A DNA stretch of 7,587 bases from Bacteriovoracaceae bacterium (GCA_018060635.1 JAGOVR010000073.1:1-7587); one strand, 5' to 3'. Positions 1-6,558 are shown, counted from the first letter of the stretch. Numbers and translations: made by a program. The notes: generated by a model from the letters alone, not told the origin.

Positions 1-1
1 T

Positions 2-895
2 TTTTTTACATCGTTAAATAAAGCTAAAACATTAGGAGAGAAGCTCAAGGTTTTTGCTTCTTTTCGCCTGCATTTTTTAAAACCAGTTGTCGCTATTGAA
101 CAAGGACTGACCGATTCTTATTGCGGATTTAATATGGGACAAACAGCAGAGCTTTTGGCCCGTGAACTTCATATTTCGCGAGAAGAGCAAGATTTTTTCG
201 CCAATGAATCACATCAAAAAGCAGTTAAAGCTATTCAAAATGGCTTTTTCCAAAAAGAGATTATGCCTTTTTTACAAGGAAAAAAAGGGGATAAGATACT
301 TCCTACAGATAGTGGACCTAGAGCTCAATCCACCATTCAAAGTTTAGCAAAACTACGCCCTTATTTTGAAAAAGAAACGGGAACGGTCACTGTAGGCAAT
401 AGCTGTCCCCTGACCGATGGGGCCAGTGCTTGTCTTATGGTATCAGAAGAAGCTTTGAAAAAATATAAACTCACTCCACTTGCTATTTTAAAAGATATTA
501 CTTTTGCAGGTCTCGATCCTAAACGTATGGGGTTAGGACCTGTCGTAGCTACGCAAAAAATTTGTAGAAAATCCAATATCTCTCTTTCAGATGTAGATCT
601 TTTTGAAATTAATGAAGCCTTCTCAGCTCAAGTTTTAGCTTGTTTAAAAATATTTAAACATAAAGAACTAGCGCTCAAAATGGGCCTTTCACAGGATTTT
701 TTACAAGAAATTCCTAGCGAAAAACTTAATATCCATGGAGGAGCTATTGCTTTAGGACATCCCATCGGCTCTACAGGTTCACGCCTCGTCGTGACTCTCA
801 TGCACGCACTTAAGCAAAAAAAATTAAAAACAGGGATTGCTAGTCTTTGTATTGGTGGCGGCCAAGGGGGAGCCGCATTAGTAGAAATGATTTAA
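2..895 (+). CDS. fadI: Acetyl-CoA acyltransferase (thiolase), FadI/HADHB-type beta subunit, 5' truncated by window
   Basis: This enzyme catalyses the last step of beta-oxidation, thiolytic cleavage of 3-ketoacyl-CoA to acetyl-CoA and a shortened acyl-CoA, in the cytoplasm. The frame is open to the window edge, so the first ATG in view (134) is internal; 297 residues are visible of a usual 390-440. Missing is the N-terminal part with the nucleophilic cysteine. Visible in fragment numbering: an LNKAKTLGEKLKVFASFR stretch (5-22) that resembles the region before the MG-TAE motif in FadI and mitochondrial HADHB, MGQTAELLA (45-53), SREEQDFFA, TDGASA, NEAFSAQ (204-210), GGAIALGHPIGSTGSR with the catalytic histidine (253), and CIGGGQGG with the second catalytic cysteine (283). 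The fadJ-like alpha-subunit gene starts 27 bases downstream, as expected for an alpha/beta complex. FadI is preferred over FadA because of the loop region; NEAF instead of the HEAF of FadI/HADHB leaves some doubt. Family assignment is near certain, the symbol less so. Confidence 0.9.
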   Translation, partial: FFTSLNKAKTLGEKLKVFASFRLHFLKPVVAIEQGLTDSYCGFNMGQTAELLARELHISREEQDFFANESHQKAVKAIQNGFFQKEIMPFLQGKKGDKILPTDSGPRAQSTIQSLAKLRPYFEKETGTVTVGNSCPLTDGASACLMVSEEALKKYKLTPLAILKDITFAGLDPKRMGLGPVVATQKICRKSNISLSDVDLFEINEAFSAQVLACLKIFKHKELALKMGLSQDFLQEIPSEKLNIHGGAIALGHPIGSTGSRLVVTLMHALKQKKLKTGIASLCIGGGQGGAALVEMI

Positions 896-922
896 AAAAT
901 ATTTATAAAATTAAGGATTGCT

Positions 923-2989
923 ATGTTACCACAAACAAAATGGGTTAGTTTAAAACAAGAAGACGGGATTCTTTTTATTGGCTTTGGTGTAAATGAACAA
1001 AAAAGCATGGTGACACTGAATACTGAAACATTGCAAGAACTAGAAACAATCATCACCTATGCAAAGAAAGAATCATCACATTTGGAAGGACTTGTTTTTT
1101 TTTCGCATAAACCTCATTGTTTTTTAGCAGGAATGGATATTCATGTTATTTCAGCTCTTAAAAATAAAGAAGAAGCGGTTCAAGGTGCTAAGCAAGGTCA
1201 AGAACTCTTTAATCAAATAGCCGATCTCTCTATTCCCACTATGGCCATGATTCAAGGCGTATGTTTAGGAGGAGGTTTGGAACTGGCCCTCTCTTGTAAA
1301 ATAAGAATTGTTTCTTCCGATCAGAGTACTCGCTTAGGCTTACCTGAAGTAAAACTGGGGATTCTCCCAGGGTTTGGAGGAACTTATCGTCTACCACAAA
1401 AAATAGGAATGCTCTCAGCGGTAGATATGATTCTAACAGGAAAAATGCTAGATGCAAAAAAAGCGTATAAGTTAGGACTAGCTCAGGCGATCATTCCAGC
1501 GGAACGTTTTTTTTCTTTGGCAAATAAATATCTTATAAAAACCTATCCTAAACCTCATGCTAAAATAGGACAGAACTTTCTCTTCAAAAAAATTATTTTA
1601 AAACAAGCAAAGAAACAAGTCTTAAAAACTACACAGGGACATTATCCTGCTCCTTTAAAAATACTGGAACTTTTAAGTCATTGCTCTAGCAATCGTAAAA
1701 ATTATTTAGATAAAGAGGCCAATTTTTTTGCAGAACTTTTTATGACCAGTGAAAGCAAAAATCTACAACATATTTTCTTCCTTACAGATCAAGCAAAAAA
1801 AGTATCTGCTAAAGTTTTTAAAGACTCTATAAAGCGCGGAGGAGTTTTAGGCGCTGGTACTATGGGAGGAGGATTATGCTATCTTTTTGCCAAAGAAGGG
1901 CAGTTTCCTATCCTGCGTGATATTAATCTCTCCGCTTTAGAATTAGGCTTAGATCATTGCTCTCGGCTTTTTTCGAGTGATCTAAAAAAGAAAAAAATAA
2001 AGGAGATGGATTTTTATCGCCGAATGTTTTCAGTAGAACCCACACTCTCTTTAGAAAGTATGAAAGGTGCGGATCTTATTATTGAAGCAGTGGTTGAAGA
2101 CATGGATATAAAAAAGAAAGTGTTTAAAGAAGTTGAAGAACAAGTAAGTTCTGCAACTCTTATCACCTCTAATACATCGTCTCTTAGTATCTCTGAAATG
2201 GCAGGTGTTTTAAAATTTCCTGAACGTTTTGCAGGACTACATTTTTTTAATCCTGTCCATAAGATGCCCTTGGTAGAAATCATCACTCATGCAAAGGTAT
2301 CCGAAGACACCATCCAAAAACTTTATCAATGGGTTTTAACCGTAGGTAAAATTCCTGTTATTGTAAAAGATGCACCAGGCTTTTTAGTCAATCGTATTCT
2401 TATGCCCTATATTAATGAAGCGGCTTATCTGCTAGATGAAGGTTATAGTGTTAATGACATAGATCATGCGGCTTTAAATTTTGGTATGCCCATGGGCCCT
2501 TGTCGTTTAATGGATGAGATTGGTTTTGATGTTCTCATGAAAGTTGGAAAAATTATGCAAAAAGCTCTAGGGGAAAGAGCAACTCCTAGCCCTCTTATTG
2601 CTCATTTGGTAGCGGAAGGACGGATGGGTAAAAAAAATAAAAAAGGATTTTATAACTATCCTCATGAAAGTATCTTTTTTATCCCCAAAAATCCTAAAAA
2701 AACAAAAGAGGATCTAACCTTACGACTCATTCTTCCTATGCTTAATGAAGCCGCTCGTGTTTTAGAAGAGGGGATTGTGGCCCAAGCTAGCTCCGTAGAT
2801 TTGGCCTTGATTTACGCCATAGGTTTCCCTCCTTTTCGTGGAGGGATTTTTAAATTTGCAGATCAGATTGGTTTAAATATTCTTTATAATCAGCAAAATG
2901 AATATACAAAAAATGTTTCTGCCAGCCGTTATGCTCCTTGCACTCTTTTGCAAGAGATGACGCTTAAACAACAAAAATTCTACCCTTAA
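923..2989 (+). CDS. fadJ: Multifunctional enoyl-CoA hydratase / 3-hydroxyacyl-CoA dehydrogenase (FadJ/FadB-type alpha subunit)
   Basis: This 688-residue cytoplasmic enzyme should hydrate enoyl-CoA and then oxidise 3-hydroxyacyl-CoA with NAD+, passing the product to the thiolase encoded just upstream. Residues 1-200 are a crotonase domain: CFLAGMDI (66-73), the oxyanion region GVCLGGGLELALSC with catalytic Glu120, and LGLPEVKLGILPGFGGTYRLP with the second catalytic Glu142. A linker and helical region follows. The Rossmann NAD-binding domain begins with VLGAGTMGGG (308-317) and Asp333 at the end of the second strand; SNTSSLSI (416-423) and GLHFFNPVHKMPLVEI with catalytic His440 and Glu452 follow. 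Two C-terminal 3HCDH repeats carry GFLVNRILMPYINEA (486-500) and YAIGFPPFRGG (631-641). Length is slightly under E. coli FadJ (about 714). The start ATG has AAGGA at 913-917, five bases upstream. All expected catalytic positions are present, so it should be active. FadJ is favoured over FadB by the linker style and the partner; FadB cannot be excluded. Confidence 0.95.
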   Translation: MLPQTKWVSLKQEDGILFIGFGVNEQKSMVTLNTETLQELETIITYAKKESSHLEGLVFFSHKPHCFLAGMDIHVISALKNKEEAVQGAKQGQELFNQIADLSIPTMAMIQGVCLGGGLELALSCKIRIVSSDQSTRLGLPEVKLGILPGFGGTYRLPQKIGMLSAVDMILTGKMLDAKKAYKLGLAQAIIPAERFFSLANKYLIKTYPKPHAKIGQNFLFKKIILKQAKKQVLKTTQGHYPAPLKILELLSHCSSNRKNYLDKEANFFAELFMTSESKNLQHIFFLTDQAKKVSAKVFKDSIKRGGVLGAGTMGGGLCYLFAKEGQFPILRDINLSALELGLDHCSRLFSSDLKKKKIKEMDFYRRMFSVEPTLSLESMKGADLIIEAVVEDMDIKKKVFKEVEEQVSSATLITSNTSSLSISEMAGVLKFPERFAGLHFFNPVHKMPLVEIITHAKVSEDTIQKLYQWVLTVGKIPVIVKDAPGFLVNRILMPYINEAAYLLDEGYSVNDIDHAALNFGMPMGPCRLMDEIGFDVLMKVGKIMQKALGERATPSPLIAHLVAEGRMGKKNKKGFYNYPHESIFFIPKNPKKTKEDLTLRLILPMLNEAARVLEEGIVAQASSVDLALIYAIGFPPFRGGIFKFADQIGLNILYNQQNEYTKNVSASRYAPCTLLQEMTLKQQKFYP

Positions 2990-2995
2990 GATTTT

Positions 2996-4159
2996 ATGTA
3001 CCTGCAATTTCTGAGTTATTTTATTTCTTATCTTTTTGGTTCTCATACCAGACAAAAACTTCTTTATTTTGCCATGGCAGGTCTTTTTTTATCAGCCTTT
3101 GCCCTTTTAGTGGTTCAAAGCATTATGGGAGGATTCCAAAAAAATTTAAAATTAAGATCAAAAGAGGCCTCTGGTGAAGCTGTTATTTTTATATCTGATT
3201 ATGACCCTCACTTTTTAAGGCCATTGTTAGCGCAACTTGAAGCTATCGACATTACGTCTTACCCTGAGTATGAAATTGAATTATTAGTTCGTTACCAAGA
3301 CGAGGTGGCCCCCGTCATCTTGCATGGAATTGATAAAAAAAAGAAAGCTCCTTTTCTAGAAAAAAGTGACATCTCTCAAGTAGTGTTGGGCACTGATCTT
3401 GCCTATGCCTTACGTACAGATGCTGAAAGCATTCTGCATTTTTTCTCTCCCTCGCACACAGTAGAATTCCTCGAAGATATTCCTCTGCAAGTAAGTAGCA
3501 GTGTGAGTGATACTATCCAAACAGATGTGGCTGAATTAGATCGTTATCATGCATGGGTGCGTTTAGAGTTAGTACAAAATCTTATTCAAAATAAAAGTAT
3601 CAATCGACTACGTCTTTACCATTTGCAAGGGAAAGAAAAAAAATTACAAAAGATATTAGAAATGTTTCCACAGGTAGAACTTAAGACATGGGAAGACTTA
3701 AATCCATCTTTAGCTTGGGCCTTGGCTTTAGAAACTAAAACCATGCTTTTTCTTTTTCTCTGTATGAGTATCTTGGTGGCCATTGCTGTCACATCAGGCT
3801 TTCTTATTTTTTTTGATAAAATAAAATTAGATCTAGTCAGTTTTTGGGTCTTAGGTATTTCCCAAAAAAGAATACAAATACTGACCTCTCTTTTTCTACA
3901 TCTCCTAGCTATTGCCACCATTTTAGCGGGAGTCTTTACGGCATTATTGTTTTTATTTTTTTTAGATAAATATGCACCTGATCTCATGCCACATATTTTT
4001 GTAGATCGTCGCATCCCCGTGAGCATTAATTTCAGTTCGTTATTAACTTCTTTTTTAGTTCCTTATGCTGTCGCTATTTTCTTTTCACACTTTGCTTTGA
4101 AAGCCTTTCGCAAAGATTCTCCTTCTTTTTTGGAACTTTTACGTGAAAATTGCCATTAA
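2996..4159 (+). CDS. LolC/LolE-family ABC transporter permease (FtsX/MacB fold)
   Basis: The 387-residue product has the layout of LolC/LolE, the inner-membrane permeases that with LolD release lipoproteins to LolA. A short cytoplasmic N-terminus precedes membrane segment 1 (about 23-43), which runs into SIMGGFQKNL (42-51), the counterpart of the family's S-V-MNGFQ-EL. A periplasmic domain of about 200 residues contains VVLGTDLAYAL (129-139), matching the family's VLG-ELA-L signature. Three C-terminal membrane segments follow (about 248-273, 295-323 and 347-370). Between segments 2 and 3 lies DLVSFWVLGISQKRIQI, corresponding to the E/D-IA-L-T-GAS coupling-helix region, and VDRRIPVSI (336-344) matches the typical IDR-PV- motif before segment 4. 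The ATG lies 6 bases after the fadJ stop with only a poor ribosome site, suggesting translational coupling. No LolD ATPase gene is in view. It is close to normal length and looks intact. LolC and LolE cannot be told apart here, and a diverged paralog with another cargo is possible. Confidence 0.82.
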   Translation: MYLQFLSYFISYLFGSHTRQKLLYFAMAGLFLSAFALLVVQSIMGGFQKNLKLRSKEASGEAVIFISDYDPHFLRPLLAQLEAIDITSYPEYEIELLVRYQDEVAPVILHGIDKKKKAPFLEKSDISQVVLGTDLAYALRTDAESILHFFSPSHTVEFLEDIPLQVSSSVSDTIQTDVAELDRYHAWVRLELVQNLIQNKSINRLRLYHLQGKEKKLQKILEMFPQVELKTWEDLNPSLAWALALETKTMLFLFLCMSILVAIAVTSGFLIFFDKIKLDLVSFWVLGISQKRIQILTSLFLHLLAIATILAGVFTALLFLFFLDKYAPDLMPHIFVDRRIPVSINFSSLLTSFLVPYAVAIFFSHFALKAFRKDSPSFLELLRENCH

Positions 4160-4184
4160 TCTTTTTTTTAGGTATGCTTTTTCT

Positions 4185-4451
4185 ATGAAAAATATATTAA
4201 TCCTTGGTCTTTTCTTCTTACTTATCAGCTGTCAAAAAAAAGATGGTGATATTCAAGGTAAGCAGGATACTGTTTTCTGCCAGCAAGAGGCACAAAAAGA
4301 AGTTAATACTTATTCTAGAAGTGAAGAATCTTCTTTAAACCTTTCAGCTCAAGAAAAAAAAGAAAGATTAGAGGCATTAGAACGAATGAGAATCGATCTT
4401 ATCAATCGTTGTTTACAGCAAAAAGGTTATGCTACGACTCCTCATCTCTAG
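4185..4451 (+). CDS. Small predicted lipoprotein, unknown function
   Basis: I do not recognise this 88-residue protein. It starts with a short lipoprotein signal: MKN, a hydrophobic stretch (4-14) and the lipobox L13-I14-S15-C16. Cleavage would leave Cys16 as the lipidated N-terminus followed by Gln17; absence of Asp at +2 suggests sorting to the outer membrane by the enterobacterial rule. The mature part is polar and helix-prone, with a charged, likely coiled-coil region (about 54-78), cysteines at 32 and 76, and a C-terminal RCLQQKGY (75-82). C-x-x-x-(K/R)-G-Y/W endings occur in other small proteobacterial envelope proteins as I recall them; I assign no family. The frame can be extended to a GTG at 4143, but that overlaps the permease gene by 17 bases and gives an over-long leader, so the ATG at 4185 is preferred; the only ribosome-site candidate is AGGT at 4170-4173. 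It is the last gene of the plus-strand run and its end overlaps the recombinase gene's end by 20 bases. Confidence 0.75.
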   Translation: MKNILILGLFFLLISCQKKDGDIQGKQDTVFCQQEAQKEVNTYSRSEESSLNLSAQEKKERLEALERMRIDLINRCLQQKGYATTPHL

Positions 4452-5457
4452 ATTTAAAATCGACCTTATACGCAGGACTTTTATCTAAATTATCTCTTCT
4501 CTTATCGTAACGTTCTGTAGTTGTGATATTAGTATGCCCTGCAAACGTTGCCACATCACGCAGAGCCGCTTTTTTTGTATCTAATAAATGAGAAATAACT
4601 GTTGCTCGACAAGAGTGTGGGCTAATTTTTTTATTAATACCACATTCTTTGGCATAACGAGTGACCACTCTAAAAACGGTAGATCCATCTAAGGGCAAAT
4701 TATTTTTTTTAGCAGGGATGGCCTGTAACAGATACTCTGAAGATAAAAGAGTTCTTTGAGTAAAAGACTCGAAGGCAGAAACATAGCGAATGATTTCATC
4801 TTTAACTATTTCACTTATCGGAATTAAGCGTTCTTTGTTTCCTTTTCCTATAATTTTTAAAAGAAGATGACCACGATCTTCAAAAATATCCTGCAATTTT
4901 ATATTCACTAACTCTGAGCGCCTAAGTCCTAGATGAAAAAGCAGGGCCAGCATCAAGCGGTGCATACTTCCAATGGGGCTTAAGATATCAGGACGACTTA
5001 GAATTTGAGTGACCTCATCATCATTAAAAGCCACTGTAGGACTGAGTGTACTCACCTTAGGCAATTTGACAGCATCTAAAGGATTATGATCAATGAGTTT
5101 CCTCGCAACTGACCATTTTACAAAAGAACGTAAACAAACCAATCTTCTATTAATCGTGGCAGGTGCCAATTTTTTTTCTAACATAAAGTCACGATAATAT
5201 TGAAAATGAAAAGCTGTAATATCTCTGGGATGATTAAAAACACAACCACCTGAAGATAAAAATTCAAAAAAAGTGTTTAAGTCATCTACATAAGCTCGTC
5301 TTGTTTCTTTGGATAAAAAATTTCCTAAGAACTCTCGGATAAAATCATTGGGGCCTTGCTCCGAGTTCTGTGCTTCTGCAAATTTCCTCGCTAACTTTTT
5401 ATCGACAAGAGCATGGGATTCTACTACAAAGAGTTCTGGCTTTTTAGAAATTGTCAT
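4432..5457 (-). CDS. XerC/XerD-like tyrosine site-specific recombinase
   Basis: This 341-residue cytoplasmic DNA-cutting and rejoining enzyme belongs to the tyrosine recombinase/integrase family. The N-terminal SAM-like core-binding domain covers about residues 35-122 (FLSKETRRAYVDDLNTFFEF; ATINRRLVCLRSFVKWS). The catalytic domain has Arg179 (HLGLRRSEL), Lys205 (IIGKGNKER), His281 and Arg284 (SPHSCRAT), His308 (FAGHTNITTTERY) and the nucleophile Tyr317, so the R-K-H-R-H-Y set is complete. Length exceeds XerC/XerD (about 298) by some 40 residues, mainly from a longer N-terminal lead and a charged C-terminal tail after Tyr317. The ATG at 5457 is chosen over an upstream in-frame TTG at 5541, which would overlap the divergent gene by 51 bases. 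No ribosome site is visible before this ATG, but an extended -10 box lies immediately upstream. Lack of att sites, tRNA or cargo nearby suggests a resident chromosomal recombinase, perhaps for dimer resolution, rather than an element's integrase; this is inference. Confidence 0.9.
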   Translation of the reverse strand: MTISKKPELFVVESHALVDKKLARKFAEAQNSEQGPNDFIREFLGNFLSKETRRAYVDDLNTFFEFLSSGGCVFNHPRDITAFHFQYYRDFMLEKKLAPATINRRLVCLRSFVKWSVARKLIDHNPLDAVKLPKVSTLSPTVAFNDDEVTQILSRPDILSPIGSMHRLMLALLFHLGLRRSELVNIKLQDIFEDRGHLLLKIIGKGNKERLIPISEIVKDEIIRYVSAFESFTQRTLLSSEYLLQAIPAKKNNLPLDGSTVFRVVTRYAKECGINKKISPHSCRATVISHLLDTKKAALRDVATFAGHTNITTTERYDKRRDNLDKSPAYKVDFKSRDEES

Positions 5458-5463
5458 ATCTCT

Positions 5464-5472
5464 ATTGTAGCA
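5464..5472 (-). promoter_or_regulatory. Extended -10 promoter for the recombinase gene, possibly leaderless
   Basis: On the minus strand this reads TGC followed by TACAAT, an extended -10 element with five of six bases matching TATAAT. It ends six bases before the recombinase ATG at 5457, so transcription would begin at or next to the start codon. A weak -35-like TTCGCA (minus strand, 5490-5485) lies 15 bases further upstream. Chance matches are common in AT-rich DNA. Confidence 0.45.
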
Positions 5473-5478
5473 AAGAAT

Positions 5479-5483
5479 AAAGG
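5479..5483 (+). promoter_or_regulatory. Ribosome binding site fixing the start of the FAD oxidoreductase gene at 5491
   Basis: AAAGG lies seven bases before the ATG at 5491. It supports this start over the in-frame ATG at 5413, which would add 26 residues in front of the FAD-binding strand and overlap the divergent recombinase gene by 45 bases. Confidence 0.65.
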
Positions 5484-5490
5484 TTGCGAA

Positions 5491-6504
5491 ATGGCGGCAA
5501 AAAATGTCTCTCTTCCTCTTAAAATTGCGCTCGTTGGTCAAGGGCTTAGTGCTGAGGTTTTTTTATATTATTTTTTAAAAGATTTACAAGCGACCTCCTT
5601 GGAAATAACACAGTTTTATGCTGAAGACTTTGCCCCTGCTTGCTCTTTAAAAAGTACGGCCATGGCCCATACTCAAGGGATTCAATATGGGATTAGTCCT
5701 CTGGGAGACTTGCTGTTAAAAGCGTTTGAAGAAACTGTCACTTTTTGTGATTTAGAAAAACCTTTAGGTGTGGAGCATATCCCTTATTATTTTTCAGCAC
5801 ATCCAACTCAAAACTCAAATCTTATAAAACGTTTTTCTCACTTACAAAAAAAAGAACACTTAAGCTTCTTCCCTCTATCTACAAACATTTTTACAGAAGA
5901 CGCTTTGCAATTTTCTCCTCCTATTTTTTTATCTTGGTTAAGAGATAAAAATAAAAGTTTTAAAAATTACAAAACAGAGCATAGATTTATTAGAAGCTAT
6001 CAAGATTTAAAAGGATTTGATGCTGTTGTATGGTGTACAGGAGCCTATAATAATATTTTTTCTCCTCTTGAAAAAAAAGAGGGACAAGTAGTGGCTGGAT
6101 CTTACTTGCAATTTACAAATGTTCTTTGGGAGCAATCTAGTTTTGGTTTGACATGGATAGGGGAACATAAAAAAACACAACTAGTTTATCATAAGAAACA
6201 GGGAATACTGCTTTTAGGTAATACCTCTATCCCTAGTGCTCTTTTTATGAGCTCTGCTGATCTTCTTAAAAAGCAATATGACGAAATGACCTCTCTTTTA
6301 ACTCTTCCTCTTCCTCATTTTAATGAGGCTTCTTTTTATACAGGGCAGCGTTATAAACTATCTAAACGCAAACCTTATTGGGGCAAAGTTTTACATCTTC
6401 CTCAGCATTACTCCATCTTTGGACTTTATAAAAATGGCTATACTTTCTCTTTTTTAGCCGCAAAAGAGCTTTCTAAAGAGTTAAAGAATGACCTAAGTCT
6501 TTAA
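5491..6504 (+). CDS. FAD-dependent oxidoreductase-like protein (DAO fold), substrate unknown
   Basis: This 337-residue protein, probably cytoplasmic, looks like a diverged member of the glycine/D-amino-acid oxidase (DAO) superfamily. A beta-strand and dinucleotide loop lie at the N-terminus, LKIALVGQGLSAEVFLYYFL (10-29), where the usual GxGxxG reads GxGxxA. The second strand ends in acidic residues (AED, 44-46). SLKSTAMAHTQG (52-63) occupies the place of the S-+-SAG-- segment that follows in DAO proteins. FDAVVWCTGAYNN (176-188) matches the late 'D-VV-A-GAWS' strand, and GQRYKLSKRKPYWGK (285-299) with FGLYKNGYTFSFLAAKEL (310-327) matches the C-terminal 'G-R---+--P-IG' and 'G---G---A---A--LA' motifs that close the flavin site. 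There is no signal peptide. It is slightly shorter than typical DAO proteins (360-420). Flavin binding and activity are inferred, and the changed third glycine makes them less certain. It diverges from the recombinase gene across 33 bases. No intrinsic terminator follows it, so read-through into the next gene is possible. Confidence 0.6.
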   Translation: MAAKNVSLPLKIALVGQGLSAEVFLYYFLKDLQATSLEITQFYAEDFAPACSLKSTAMAHTQGIQYGISPLGDLLLKAFEETVTFCDLEKPLGVEHIPYYFSAHPTQNSNLIKRFSHLQKKEHLSFFPLSTNIFTEDALQFSPPIFLSWLRDKNKSFKNYKTEHRFIRSYQDLKGFDAVVWCTGAYNNIFSPLEKKEGQVVAGSYLQFTNVLWEQSSFGLTWIGEHKKTQLVYHKKQGILLLGNTSIPSALFMSSADLLKKQYDEMTSLLTLPLPHFNEASFYTGQRYKLSKRKPYWGKVLHLPQHYSIFGLYKNGYTFSFLAAKELSKELKNDLSL

Positions 6505-6517
6505 AATAATTTGAAAT

Positions 6518-6530
6518 TGTAAAAATTACA
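6518..6530. repeat. Short inverted repeat between the oxidoreductase and the exported-protein gene
   Basis: TGTAA, a three-base AAA spacer and TTACA form a perfect 5-base palindrome 14 bases after the oxidoreductase stop. No T-run follows, so it is not a convincing terminator. Its right arm overlaps the -35 hexamer of the upstream promoter candidate, which would suit an operator; it may also be chance. Confidence 0.3.
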
Positions 6531-6553
6531 GTGAAATCCAAGCTTTTTATAAT
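6525..6553 (+). promoter_or_regulatory. Sigma-70-type promoter candidate P1 for the exported-protein gene
   Basis: A perfect TATAAT at 6548-6553 is preceded, with a 17-base spacer, by ATTACA (6525-6530), which matches TTGACA at four of six positions. The predicted start near 6560 would give a leader of about 80 bases. Confidence 0.45.
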
Positions 6554-6558
6554 GTGCA

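Noticed and set aside
3616..4026. 136-codon minus-strand open frame inside the permease gene
   Set aside because: It is antisense to a clear LolC/E coding sequence, its Lys/Arg-rich composition looks like a shadow frame, and it has no recognisable domain.
4139..4169. Intrinsic terminator between the permease and lipoprotein genes (T8 at 4162-4169)
   Set aside because: The T-run is not preceded by a stable hairpin; only a weak AT stem (TTTT/AAAA) can be drawn.
4143..4184. GTG-start upstream extension of the small lipoprotein
   Set aside because: It overlaps the permease gene's end, uses GTG, and puts 29 residues before the lipobox cysteine; the ATG at 4185 gives a normal short lipoprotein signal.
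4354..4410. Terminator for the recombinase on the minus strand (A8 on plus strand plus AACGA...TCGTT arms)
   Set aside because: The 5-base arms are about 20 bases apart and the T-run is roughly 20 bases beyond the stem, so the geometry does not fit an intrinsic terminator.
4432..5457. Integron, transposon or prophage boundary around the recombinase
   Set aside because: No att-like direct repeats, attC sites, tRNA, terminal inverted repeats or phage genes are visible, and codon style matches the neighbours.
5413..5490. 26-residue N-terminal extension of the FAD oxidoreductase
   Set aside because: It lies largely over the recombinase coding region and has no good ribosome site, whereas the ATG at 5491 has AAAGG at proper spacing and sits just before the dinucleotide-binding strand.
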